This document shows, one piece after another, positions 11,340-24,417 of a stretch of DNA of 64,000 bases. Below the pieces are notes generated by a model. The model was not told the origin of the DNA. It searched no databases and saw only the letters and a program-made list of their open reading frames with translations. The DNA lies in contig CAIIXF020000012.1 of assembly GCA_903813345.2 (NCBI GenBank), positions 20,596,184-20,660,183 of the forward strand, written 5' to 3'. Position numbers and translations under genes: made by a program. Each line of letters opens with the position of its first letter. The first letter of the stretch is position 1. Origin of the DNA: Owenia fusiformis (lineage: Eukaryota; Annelida; Polychaeta; Sabellida; Oweniidae).

Positions 11340-13165
11340 TTTTTAAGATTATATCATTGGATACATTTCATGAAAGAATCTGTTCAGTGACCTTTCACGA
11401 GCACCTACTTAAAAGCCAGGGTGCATGTTAGGAACTTTTCGGCAAACCTTAATTCATTCACATGTTATCTTTACAACAGGAATCACTCCTTCACATTGTC
11501 TATATAATCTTCCTGATTTGCACAAAGACTGCACTTACGTGCAGAGAAAAGACTTGCGAGAAGAATGTTTTGATGAAGTGTATAAAAAACGAGAAAATGC
11601 AGTGAAAAAAATTTGTTATGTTTGTTCAATTTTTTTAAGGTGCTATGGAAGTTAACAGGAAATGACAAAACAAAAAATGTCAAAACCATGCTGGATTTAG
11701 AAATTTTTTTGAATCAAGATAACAGAGTTCTGTTTGGACCTCCAGTCAGTTTATCTAGTTCCACATATCATTTACATGACCGGGAACACAATGAAAATGG
11801 TCAGAATGACCATAAACATGATGAAATAACCTTTTCAGCCCTCTATAAAATGTGACTGAAAAATAGCTAAAAGTATGTGCTCAGGAAAGTTCAGTGAACA
11901 GAATCTTTTGATTTTTTCAGAAAATGTGTCCAATATATTGCTCTAAATGATACAATTTTTGAAATTTAGAAAAATCGTCTGAAACAATAATGGCTGGAGT
12001 TAAGGTCTCATGGAAGTTAACAGGAAATGACAAAACAAAAAATGACAAAGCCATGCTGGATTTTGAAAATTTTTTGAACCAAGATAACAGAGTTCTGTTT
12101 GGACCTCCAGTCAGTTTAACTAGTTCCAAATATCATTTACATGACCAGGAACACAATTGAAAGGGTCAGAATGACCATAAACATGATAAAATAACCTTTT
12201 TAGCCCTCTGAAAATGTGACTGAAAAATAGCTAAAAGTAGGTGCTCAGGAAAGGTCAATGAACAGAATCTTTTGATTTTTTCAGAATATGTGTCCAATAT
12301 ATTGCTCTAAATGACACAATCTTTGAAATTTTAAAAAATCGTCTGAAACAATAATGGCTGTAGTAAAAAGGAAAATAGATCGATTTTCAATTCAGTTTTT
12401 TTCAATTTTTTCTTTTTCTAAGAATGATATCAAATTTTTTTGAATTGTATCATTTAGAGCAATATATTGGGCACATTTTCTGAAAAAGTCAAAAGATTCT
12501 GTTCAGTGACCTTTCCTGAGCACCTACTCTTAGCTATTTTTTAGTCACATTTTCAGAGGGCTGAAAAGGTTATTCTATCATGTTTATGGTCATTCTGACC
12601 ATTTCAACTGTGTTCCTGGTCATGTAAATGATATGTGGAACTAGTTAAACTGACTGGAGGTCCAAACAGAACTCTGTTATCTTGGTTCAAAAATTTTTCA
12701 AAATCCAGCATGGCTTTGTCATTTTTGTTTTTTCACTTCCTGTTAACTTCCATGAGACCTTAACAGTTTTTTCATTTTTTTCTTTTTCTAAGAAAGATGT
12801 GAATTTTTTTAAAATTGTATCATATAGAGCAATATATTGGGCACATTTTCTGAAAAAGTCAAAAGATTCTGTTCAGTGACCTTTCCTGAGCACCTACTCT
12901 TAGCTATTTTTCAGTCACATTTTCAGAGGGCCTAAAAGGTTATTTCATCATGTTTATGGTCATTCTGACCATCTCCATTGTGTTCCCAGTCATGTAAATG
13001 ATATGTGAATCTAGTTAAACTGACTGGAGGTCCAAACAGAACTCTGTTATCTTGGTTCAAAAAAATTTCAAAATCCAGCATGGTTTTCACATTTTTTGTT
13101 TTGTCATTTCCTGTTAACTTCCATAGCACCTTAAATCCAGCATGGTTTTGTCACTTTTTGTTTTG
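11340..13165. repeat. cluster of R1 repeats, two direct and two inverted copies
   Basis: Plus-oriented copies at about 11640-11990 and 12001-12410, then minus-oriented copies at about 12415-12770 and 12771-13135, with a palindromic centre near 12412. Shared blocks include GAAGTTAACAGGAAATGACA, TTTGGACCTCCAGTCAGTTT and AGCAATATATTGG. Fragments flank both ends. Open frames here recur in each copy without start or splice support. Confidence 0.85.
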
Positions 13166-13387
13166 TCATTAATAATTAATACCAATACAAATTAGGTTAT
13201 TCTTTCCAAACTCTTCTCTAAGTAAACCTAGTAAGTGGTCAATGGAAATCCAGTGTTACTGAGAATCCTGGAGTAGAAATTTGTAAAATTGAAAAGGTGG
13301 CCATTTTGAATGATTTTTCTTAAAATTTCAGCATTTCATGGAGTTGCCAATTACCTGCTACCAGGTTTACTAAAAAATACATTGCAA

Positions 13388-13490
13388 GGATACGTTTCTG
13401 AAAAAAGCAAGGAAATAAACATTTGCCTTCATGCTACGTTTTGTACCAGGAAATAACATTGGCAGGTACAGTAGCATTTTTTCCAAACTG
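13388..13490 (+). repeat. fragment shared with 54.2-55.1 kb
   Basis: TTTCTGAAAAAAGCAAGGAA, CCTTCATGCTACGTTTTGTA and AATAACATTGGCAGGTA blocks match the arms of the inverted repeat at 54200-55140. Confidence 0.6.
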
Positions 13491-13979
13491 TTGTTTGGAA
13501 AGAATAACCTAACCATAGAAAATATCCGTACCGTTGTCGTTGTGCTGCATGACACCACCATTCGTACTTTTGTAGTTTGTGTTTTACCCATTCCATAGTT
13601 TTCTTCGTCTGGTATGCTTTTAGACTGAGTTATTTTCGTTTTTACGTGTCGGCATCTTTCAACTTAAAATTCCTTTGTTCTTATTTGTATAATGAATGCT
13701 CATAGGGATCTAACCACGTGATCAGACGTAAGGTGGTCTGTTGAGATTGACCAATGAACACCACCGAGTAATCGAATGGTTGTACGGATTCGTTTTAAGC
13801 GTCTGGTATCAGTTCCAAATATATCTTATTTCCCAAATGGTTTCCTGATCATGTTCGAATTTCACAACGCTAAAAATTAAATACATGCTTGTGTGAATAT
13901 TGCGTTCTATTTATACAACGTTTCAATCACATAAACTAAACATTAAAATAACATGAACATAACTTTCTTGAAAATGCCA

Positions 13980-14690
13980 ACATAAAAACTAATCCATTCT
14001 TCGTGGAGAAAGTTTAAGTCCAATAAAGTTACGTTATTAAGCAAAGTAACGTGTTTTTAAAATGCCTACATAAAATGTATTCAATCTTCGTAAAGAAAAG
14101 TTAAAGTCCAATAAAGTTACGTTTTTATGACAAAGTAACGTGTTTCGAAAATGTCTACATAAAAATTCATCCATTTGTCTTGGGGAAAGTTTAAGTCCAA
14201 TAAAGTTACGTTTCAAGGCAAAGTAACGTGTTTTGAAAAGTGACGTGTTTTGAAAATGCCTACATGAAAACACATCCATTGTTCGTGGACAAGGATAAAG
14301 TCTAATAAAGTTTGTAAAGCAAAATAACGTATTTTGAAAATGCCTACAAAAAAATTCATTTATTCTTCGTGGATAAAGTTCAAGTCCAATAAAGTTACGT
14401 TTTTAAAGCAAAGTAACGTGTTTAGAAAATGCCTACATAAAAATTTATGCATTCCTCGTGGAGAAAAGTTAAAGTCCAATAAAGTTACACTTTTATGGCA
14501 AAGTAGCGTGTTTTGAAAATACCTACACAAAAATTCATTCATTCTTCGTGGAGAAGTCCAATAAAGTTTCGTTTTAATGGCAAAGTAACGTGTTTTGAAT
14601 ATGCATACATAAAAAAGCATTCATTCTTAGTGGAGACAAGTCAAAGTCCAATAAAGTAACGTGTTAAATGCAAAGTAATATGATTTAAAA
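13980..14690. repeat. about 88-bp tandem array, 8 units
   Basis: GTCCAATAAAGTTACG recurs near 14021, 14109, 14198, 14303, 14387, 14477, 14559 and 14649. Each unit also carries CAAAGTAACGTGTTTTGAAA and ATTCATTCTTCGTGGAG. An extra 17-bp duplication lies near 14225. Confidence 0.88.
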
Positions 14691-14699
14691 AATGCAAAC

Positions 14700-16255
14700 G
14701 TATTAAGTAGATTAATCTTCACGAAAAATGACTCCAAGTAGCGCTTTTTTGAAAGGATTATCTGACCATTTTAACAAGTCTTCTTCACATAAATTGTCTT
14801 CGAATTGTTACTTGTAAAAGAGACAAAAAAGCGTTACTTTTGAAATGTCAATATTTTCTTTCCCTTAATCATGACATCTTGGTTGAGCAATTTTCTTGAT
14901 TGAGTGCTTTCATACAATCTCTTGGATACCTTCCAATACCCTATACTCACTGGGGATTGCATCAGAACTATTAGCTTAGCGATCATCAGGCCGTATCAGT
15001 TCAGGAACATTTTGCAAATTGTGCTTATTTCTTAGTGCACACCACATGTTTAAGTGAGACGCTGGTGACATATTTTATTCAAGTAAAAGTGTATTATTCA
15101 TGATCCATGGCTAGATAACAACCTCAAGTTTCATTTGGTATGCAAATTATGACTTTATATCAAAAATTAAAAAAGTTAGCACTTTGAAAAATGGCGTTTT
15201 TTTGGCCCACCCTGTATATCTGTATCAAATAGTATAGTTTCCATATAGCTTTTGAAATCTCGCTAAATCTCGTTTTTCGTGAGATTTTAAGAGACTTGCA
15301 TATTACACCTCTAATGACTTACATTACCTTCTTTTAAATGGCATATTTGAATTCAGTGAAATGTTTTCTCCTTTAATAGCTTTGATTTACACAGTTATGT
15401 AATTTGAATAATTTTCTATAACAATTTAAAAAAACTTGGGCCAAATGTCCATAGATGCAATGCTAAAATTCTTTAAATCCGTGGATTATTTGTATGTCAA
15501 TCAACATTTGCATGTTTAATCACATCATGTACATAAACAGGGTCATCATGTGGTATATCATTCAAATTTTATACAGATTCAACAAACACACTTTGATAAA
15601 TCATGAAATTAAGCCACTTTTCCAAGATTTTAGCATGTAAACGAATGGAGCTCTAGCCCGAGTTAAAAGCTGAATAAAAGATGGCAGCACGAGATTTCAT
15701 TGATTTTTCTGCTATTTAGAAACTATCCTATTCCAAGTAAGAATGATAAAATCTTTTCCCGTGAGAAGCTTTAGTGCAAAACTTTTCGAACGACCCTGAT
15801 ATTAAGTTGGAATTCTACATTTTTGCGATCGCATCCACTTGCGATCTGCGTTGCGACGAGCGTGTGATGAGATGCAACTCAGGGGTTGCCCTTGCGCAAA
15901 TTGTCGATACGCAAACGCAACGCAGACGCAAATCTTGCGACGAGAGCGTGATAAGATCTCTGAACTGCATTGGGCAGATAAATAAATTAAAACTCAAATT
16001 GACAGTTCTAAAATAAATTAAAAACCGGCTTTGAGTCTGATTGGCTGCCTGGCTCAAGGCACTTGCCGATGGTCGTGAGCTTGTGTCATTTGAAAGGGTT
16101 TCCCTCGATTGCCATTCTGATACTCATCACATCTATCTGGGAAGTATGTACTATTGTGAAGCCTCCAAGAATGTAAAGGAATATGGCCAATGTAAAGCTT
16201 TTTGAAAATGCCTGAATTAAAAGTTCACATCTTTGCATCCTAATGCATTGAAAGG
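14700..16255. other. no recognised feature apart from a short imperfect direct repeat
   Basis: AT-rich. At about 15850-15960 the block TTGCGACGAGCGTGTGATGA recurs as TTGCGACGAGAGCGTGATAA. Nothing else is assignable. Confidence 0.5.
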
Positions 16256-16263
16256 GTGACTAT

Positions 16264-16589
16264 TGCCTGGGTCACATTTGCTGGCGCCCGGCCGATTGAG
16301 TGTTTTGTTCAATATTGTATTCAATTTTGAACAAAATACTCAATCGGCCGGGCGCCGTAGTGAAAATCGGAGCAAATGTGACCAAGGCATATGTTCCAAC
16401 ACCCGTGTTTTTCAAATCTTCTCAAGTTGGTGAAAAGACTGTTCAGTAATGCCTTTGTCACATTAGCTCCGATTTTCACTACGGCGCCCGGCCGATTGAG
16501 TATTTTGTTCAGAAATGTATTCAATTTTGAACAAAATACTCAATCGGCCGGGCGCCGGCCGATGAATCGCAGCAAATGTGACCCAGGCA
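16264..16589. mobile_element. double-hairpin foldback element
   Basis: Ends TGCCTGGGTCACATTTGCTG and its inverse. Inside are two GC-rich palindromes (GGCGCCCGGCCGATTGAGT...ACTCAATCGGCCGGGCGCC), one per half, with the halves themselves inverted around about 16420. Target duplication is unclear (TAT/TAA). The 135-residue frame at 16391-16798 runs through this structure and is not a gene. Confidence 0.7.
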
Positions 16590-16839
16590 TAAGTGGGGTG
16601 CTTTTAAAGGATCCGTTACCTAATGTACCTGAAAGTGCCCCCAAAGGTTTCATTGAAAATAATATGGAAATAGTTACTTTTATCAATTATGAACACATCA
16701 AAAATGAAATTAGGTCATTTGGATTAAAACTAAGGTCATTCAGTGCATTTAAGTTTGACAACACAAATCATTCTAAATATCATTTAGGGGTATGTTAGTC
16801 TTCAATCATGATCATTTTAAGTATGTTGACCATTCCTCA

Positions 16840-17280
16840 ATCGATATATCAGAACATCGTTCAGGTAGAACACAAAGGGCAACATATTGAAAACACATAT
16901 TATAAAAAAAACTAAAAACTTAATATATCTTTTGAAAAAATGAACCTTAATAAAAGTGTTCTCAACAAGAGTACCATGATCACCTCAGTTGATATACAGT
17001 AGGTATTCAAACAAGAGGGTATATTAAAATATCATTAAGGTGGGACACAAATGGCAACATACTGAAAACACAAATCCTAAAATAAACCCTAAAAAGAATA
17101 TATCATATGGTAAAATGAACCTTGTTAAATGTGTTCTGAACAAGTACCATGATCACCCTTATTGTAAATACTGTAGCTTTAACCTAGGTATTCAACCTAG
17201 ATACTATTATATATGTCAAAACATCATTAAAGATAGAATACAAAGATAGGTAGAACACAAAGAGCAACAGTTGAAAATAC
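16840..17280. repeat. diverged tandem duplication, unit about 180-200 bp
   Basis: ACACAAAGGGCAACATATTG / ACACAAATGGCAACATACTG, AAAATGAACCTT, AAGTACCATGATCACC and TAGGTATTCAA blocks recur in order. Confidence 0.7.
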
Positions 17281-17299
17281 AAAACCTAAATTCAAGCTA

Positions 17300-20215
17300 A
17301 ATCTAGTTGAGACTTTCCATTGCATTATGTTTTCATTTGGCATTGTGAAAGAAATTAAAACAATGACAGATGACATAATGGTCTTAGTTTATTTCATATG
17401 AACACTTTAACAAGCAATATCCATTCAAACAAATGACTAATACGAAACATTTTTTTGATTATCAGGCTCATTGCTTACATATCACATGTTCTAATAGTAT
17501 ACCCCATGAACAGATTTTTGAAAAACATATTTTAAGTTACCGGTGATTTAATTGCTTTATTGCAAATGACACATGTTTCCTTGTTATCATTGATAATTGA
17601 ATACATGTCTGTTTAGAGGTTTGAACATGGTGTTCAGAATTATCTATGGGAACCCGGGTTGGATGTCTCTGTGGCGTAATACGTTGACACAATCGTTATA
17701 GTAAATGACAGAGTTTGTTGCAAGGTTCAGTTCAGAATGTCTTTCCAAATAAGATTTTCTATTTTCGTAGAAGGTTTTGTGTTGCATCTTCCTCAAGCAA
17801 TACATTCAAGGCAGAATGGATTCTTGACTATAATGGCAATTTCAATATGGCCTCCATTTTAAAACTAAAATTTTTGCTATACTTTCATATTGTGTATCTT
17901 CCACACTTAGGACCCTCTCTTATTTCATGTTTGAATTATAAAATAGTGTCAATACTAAACAATAAAGGTAAATTTAGAGGGGGTCTGGTTTGTGGAAGTG
18001 CCTCAATCTGTCAATGAATGGAGAAGGTCATTCACTGTTTACAACAAAAACACAATAGGGTGTCTTTCAATACAATAGGATTACTAACTATTTATGTATG
18101 AATGGCACTTGAAATGAAGCTTTGTAGATCAGGACACATTGTAGTTCTTATATTGACAGGTGAAATTAAGTCTATCTACAAAACTCAAGATTTTAATCAA
18201 GGTTTTGTGAAAATATGTCAAAATTACTCATTTGAAGAGTCAACATGACATGTGTTTAGAACCACTGTTAAAAACACCTTTTTACCATATATTCCACACT
18301 ATTTTTATGATTTGTTGAAAATATACTTAATAAAGATTCAAATTGCATAAAAATAATTCTGGAATTACATTTTACCCTTTTAAATAATTTTCTAAGTTCT
18401 TATAGGTACACTAATAGGTACAGATCCTTTCTCAACTCGTCATTGTAAAAAAAGCTTTACTTTAAAACGGCACAAATGTTTGTCCCTAAATGTTGACACT
18501 GATGTGTGAAGCTAATAGAAGGCCACGATCGAACTCAATTGTGTTCAATTCTGACGGTTGGTTGTTCTCAATATATCAGCAATACTATACCCATAAGTTA
18601 GATATTATATAAGCAGCTGCAATTATAATGGGATATCACTGATTGTTCTGGGGAGACACCTAAGGTGTAGTCTGACTTTCAGAATTTAGCCCTAGCTTGG
18701 TGCAATGTTGAAAGACCTTTCCTTGAAGGTATTGCTTTCCAAAATTTGCAGGAGATCTGGAGCATCAAGTGTTAATCTTAGGAAACAACGCCTGAAGGGA
18801 ATGGTCATTACAAAATAAATTAATTTCACACACTGCAAAACATTTTCTACAAAATCATCTAAAAGATAAAAATCACTAAAATAACATATTTTCAATGAAA
18901 CTTCTTGCAAGGGCCAAGTTGGCAAAGTATCAATTTCAATATCAATTTGTTAGAGTCCAGTTTTCACCTTGACTGCTGTTAACTAGTGACCTCGAGTCTG
19001 TTATTGGTTATATAATGGAATGCAGTTATGTGAAATAGCATCTTTAGGATTGGCTGGAATTATACACACCTTTCCTAGCTATGTGTGAATATAGGATTCT
19101 ATATAATCATATTACATATGATCATACTATGATTATATTATGATGGTAACCCCAGTGCACTTTAATCACTGCAAATGAACTCAGCTAAAACTCATGCTTA
19201 ACAATTTTATTGCTTGCATAATCAATGAAATAACATTGCATGGTTTGTTAAGTTTCCATAATTCACAGTTCACAATCCATAATTCAACTCTTGCCTAGAT
19301 CTGAATAGAAATAATTCTCATTTCAATCAATCATAGTTCATGAACTTTGAAATTTCAATCTAAAAAAGTGGTTTCAAGGTTTTAAAATCCTGAAAATTGA
19401 AATATCTTGTATTGAACAGATAATATTTTTCTTTAATGAACATATTTTAGATTATGTTATAATCAAACTCAACAAGGAAAATTGATTAACTAAATCTACT
19501 TATCATACAAATTTAGAGGTGCTTTTCCTATGCCAATCATGTAAATCTGACTCAGATTAGCCACCTGAAACTGCCAAACACAAACTGCAAAGCATACACT
19601 GGGAGTAGGGCTCCAGGGGCATTCTCCCCTCAAAAGGTTTACATTCTTAAGTAAAACAATCGCAAAGGGCAAGATATACAGGGTGTGCCCAAAACTTCTG
19701 GCCATCGAGCACTTTGTAAACTGTAAAATCCTACTGTAAATGTTAAATCATTTAATTTGACTCATCAAATATGACAATAAATATTTTATGTAGTCAAAAT
19801 ATTAATTTATTTCAATCTAAACTTACATGTGAACAAACATTTATCAACATTTCAAATACAGTTTTTTTAGGATTCTACATGGCATACATTTAGTTATAAT
19901 TACAATTACCACTTTGATTGTCCCATGTGACATAAATCTCACACTTTGAAGTCACAATGTCAGATGTTTCGACATCAAAAAAAAAAAATTTCTGTTAAAA
20001 AACACATTCAAAACACCTAAATAGATTAATCAATGAATCCTCATGGAATATAGAATACATTGTGAACACCGCTAGTGACACAAGAGATAGATTTCCCAGG
20101 CAAAATATTTTCTGCATTTCACTTGTATCATTAAATAACTTACTTAATAGGTTTAAAATAAAAATCTAAATACATGTACAGAATAAAATGTGACTAGGCC
20201 TACACACAGATTGTC
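17300..20215. other. no recognised feature
   Basis: AT-rich sequence. Short frames lack splice sites, domains or repeat of codon pattern. I see no RNA gene or element boundary. Confidence 0.5.
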
Positions 20216-23200
20216 CGGGGAGTATCGTGATGCAACACCACCATATTGTTGGCCAGACTTCCGGTGATAGATTTTCATATGATATTTTGTTTCCCCAATT
20301 TAAACCCACTTCTAGGACGAGTTTCCCAATAATCATACACGTGCAGTTAGCGCACGATCTATATTTAAAGAAACTGTCATTAGTATACATGTAGCATCAT
20401 CAAGAAGCAATTCACGGTTTTAGTTCCTCACTATTGATGCAACAACACCAAAGCGAAGATGCAACACCACTCCTGATGATGGTCTCATGTTTGAGCAATG
20501 ATGCAGCAACACCAATTAATAGTAAAAAGACCACGTGCAGAATGGCAAGTGATTTTAGACGGTCATATCTTTCACCATGAGTACTTTCTGGGCATAAATA
20601 CAGTAGTTTTTATCAAAACAATATGTTTTCTTTCAAGTGAAGTACCCATGATGATAAATTTATCAATCGAACAATTCGAAAAATTATGAATAGGGACCCC
20701 ATGTCAACATTTTTTTCAAAATATTGAACCTATTTACTCAAAAGAGGATCTCCCTTTTCTGATTTTTATTGCATGAAAAGATTATTCAACAAAGGGTCTA
20801 AAACATCTTCAAAAATATAATTGTATTGAAAGTCTAGTTTTGAAGATATCAATTTTCGATGACCAAAATGATGCTGAAAACAATGGATAGCACTAGTTTT
20901 CCCTTAGGGAAAATGAAGGACCCACGGACCCGTGCTCACACATTTTGGAACCTTCAGAGGAATGTATATCCTGACTTTCAAACAAATTTTTTTTTACTTA
21001 TTCAGAGCTCAGTAAGGTCTTTTGTGATAAGCTGACCAAAATTTACATCCAAAAATCAATTTGAAAAAAATCATTTTTTTGACCTTTCGAAGGTAACTGA
21101 AGGTCAAGTAAAGTTCAAATATTGAAACTAATGTTAGATTTGAACTCCTGGCAACTCGTAGATGATTTTCAAAAAAGAATTTGGTCAAATTGAAGCAAGT
21201 TGAAAAATAACTTATTTTTACTGTTTTTTTTACATCAAATATCTCAAAAACAGTAAAAATTTAATGCTGACATATATTGAGCAATATGTAAGGAATGCTT
21301 AAATCTAGTAATGATGTAATTCATTGCAAGAAATGATCAAGTATAAGGCAAACTTTGAGAAACTTGTCAATCACAAAACCTGCCATTGCCTTTATACATG
21401 AGAAAGTTCCTGAAAATGACTAAGTCCTACTTTTTGTCAAATTGACAATCCCATAGGCCCAAAGAGTAAACACCAAAAACTGTAATTCCAAGAGCTTTGA
21501 AATCTTCAACAAAGTGTCTAGTATTTACAGAAAATTTGACTTTTTGACGCCAAAATCCGCAATTTCTCAAAAACCGGGCGAATTTGGGAAATGGCGATGA
21601 TAGGTCAAATAGGCAGTATGGATATGCATAAAAATATGAATGTGGATATGACTCAATCCGAATAGCAGTTTTAATTTGTGCAGCCAATGTTGACAGACGG
21701 ACTGATGGACGGACAGACCGACGGACGGACCAACAGACGGACGGACGCCTGGTCGATCCCATAGGCTCACTGTGTGAGCCAATAACATGGGATATGTGGT
21801 TTTTAATTTTATCGCATTTCAATACGCATCCCCTTCTCAGAAATTGTTCATATAGTGTAGGAGAAACTTTTCATATGTTTAAATTGAGAGAAGCAAGATT
21901 ATCTTTTTAGAAAATAAGCCTAACATTTTTTGAAAAGTGCCATAATTTTTCAGAGAGTTGGATTGATATTTTACTATCATGGGGACTTAACTTGAAAGAA
22001 AACATATTGTTTTAATAAAAACCATTGTTTTTATGGCCAGAAAGTGCTCATGGTGAAAGATATGACTGTCTAAAATCACTTGCCATACTGCACATGGACC
22101 TTTCAGAAGACAATAAATCTCGAGAGGAAACAGATTTCTAAATGCTACTAATGTAACACCGGGCCATTACCCATTTTCGTTCTTCTCAAGGCATTCAAAA
22201 TACACGTCCTGCGGGCGAAGATTCTTTATACGTATTTACAAAAATTTATACTTTCAAAATATCATAATGGACTGTAGTTGTTCTATAACATAGTTCAATC
22301 GCCTTTAACATGGCAATTGCGAGCTATAGTCACCCAATCTATTTTCATAAACCACTGTTCCATAGCTTGATGACCATGACTCCAGTTAGTATCATTCAAA
22401 ATGGTGGACAAACATCTCGGTAAACATGACGAGCTATTGGAAATTATCTGTCATCCATCTCTGGAACAGTGATAAACTAGTAGATGTACGTTACCACTGT
22501 TTATCAAAATATAACTAATAAAAAAGTTTAACTGTACGTGACATTTGTGAGCTTATCGGAGAACATTTCAAAAAGCATGTTGATATCATATCATAGATGA
22601 AGCAATCATCCCATATATGATATGATTCTTTATTTCCTCCAATTTGGAGAGCCAACGTGTAAAAACGTTTAATTGAATATACAAGTGAGGTCTAGTTACA
22701 CGTTTTATGAAAATCTGCACGGCGCACATGTAGAAGTATTGTTCTCTTTGGATTCGTTCTCTCTGACTGTCAGGTAAACAAAAGAGATAGGAAATAGGGC
22801 CCAAAAAGGTAAATTGACAGGGGTACTGCAGCCGGGGTGCAGTTATCCCAGATTCTCCCCGGGTCCTTGTGAAATATCATATTGTCTCTCGGAATAAAAC
22901 CAATATTGAATCCCTGCCCTCTCTGGACAATGTATAATCTTTATTTTTCAGATACAATATCAATGAGGTTGGCTCCTGAGGATTCAATACTTAGCCTATG
23001 TATTTAGTTTGCCTTGTATATTCTTTTAACTTTGATAAAGACAGATACATTAAGAAACCAAACAGAATACGTTTCATTCATGGACCAATGATTCAATGAT
23101 ACATTATATTAGCGTTTTTGCATCAGCACATTGGTGTTGTTGCATCATCGATAATAAACAGAGTGGTGTTGTTGCATCAATAGCGAGGAATTAAAACCGT

Positions 23201-23412
23201 GAATTTATCGCTTCTTGATGATGCTACATGTATACTAATGACAGTTTTTTAAAATATAGACCATGCGCTAGCTGCACGTTTACGATTATTGTTCAACTCG
23301 CCTAGAAATGGGTTTAAATTCGGAAAACAAAATATCGTAAGAAAATCTATATCACCGGAGGGCTGGCCATCTTGATGCAATAACACAGTGTTGTTGCATC
23401 ACGATACCCCCC
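20216..23412. mobile_element. 3.2-kb TIR element with about 300-bp arms of GATGCAACAACACC iterations
   Basis: Left arm about 20216-20520 and right arm about 23110-23412 are inverse copies (outer end GGGGAGTATCGTGATGCAAC; iterated ATGCAACAACACC). Inside, 20535-21000 and 21780-22100 form a second inverted pair, also found at 61.15-62.5 kb. A GACGGACGGAC tract lies at about 21690-21760. No transposase is recognisable, so non-autonomous. Confidence 0.75.
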
Positions 23413-23495
23413 AGTGGTACATGGTATCTGTGGAAATTCATTTCACTTCACCATGGCACATTTATGCATCAATAAGATAACTTGTATAATTTGTA

Positions 23496-24247
23496 CACTC
23501 CCCTCCATAAGTTTGGCAACCTTTTTCCCCCATTGAACTACGTGTTAAAGCCTCTTTACGTTTGAATTTTTATTTACTTAACCGGCGATGAAATAACTTA
23601 TGATATTGATGGAAACGTAACTTGACTTTATTTCCAATACCTCCAAATTTTCTCAATTTTTTTCTTCAATTCGTTAGGTCGAAAATTGATGATAAATTTG
23701 ATGAATTTTTGAAAATCGTCATTCCCATGTAATCCAATGGGAAATAGAGGGTTCGGGGCAAATCAGAAATCAGGATTTTCTTTTCAGTAAAAGATTCAGC
23801 AAAAAAAATTTTATATAGAAAATTGAATTGAAAAACAATTTGGACTTTAAAGCCCTATAACTTTGTTGAACCTGAAGAAACATATTAATTTTTTGTTAAA
23901 TAAAGTTAAATTCAATTGCCTGCCTAACTCGTATTTTTTGCAAGGACTCGGATGGATGGATATTCTGTCATATGACTTGCGGCAAACCAACCATTTCCCA
24001 TTGGTTAACATGGGAATGTCGATTTTCAAAAATTCATCAAATTTATCATTAATTTTCGATCTATTGTAATTGAGGAAAAAAATTGAGAAAATTTGGAGGT
24101 ATTGGAAATAAAGTCAAATTACGTTTCCATCAAAAGTGTAAGTATTTTCCTCGCGGGTTAAGTAAAAAATAAAAATTCAAAGGTAAAGAGGCTTTAACAC
24201 GTAGTTCAATGGGGGAAAAAAGGTTGCCAAACTTATGGATGGGAGTG
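23496..24247. mobile_element. 752-bp foldback MITE, TA target site
   Basis: Starts CACTCCCCTCCATAAGTTTG and ends with its inverse (CAAACTTATGGATGGGAGTG), flanked by TA on both sides. The two arms of roughly 300 bp are near-perfect inverse copies, so the whole element can fold into one hairpin. Same TIR family as 42576-42764 and 45710-45897. Confidence 0.85.
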
Positions 24248-24417
24248 TACATATAATATTCATTCATGATTTTGTAAAAAAAGTTTGCTTTACTCCACAA
24301 TAAATGTTGGAGACCAAGTGTATTGTCCTATCTTCCAGTTTATAAAATACACAGATATGTTAGTTCCTTCTGAACAAACCTCACATCCTAAATCGTTCAT
24401 GGGATTATGTCAACTTA

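Noticed and set aside
16391-16798. 135-codon plus-strand frame
   Set aside because: It crosses the double-hairpin element and unrelated flanking DNA; the encoded sequence is not protein-like beyond the palindrome.
21427-21822. 131-codon minus-strand frame with RPSVRPSV repeats
   Set aside because: The repeats are the translation of a GACGGACG microsatellite within a mobile element.
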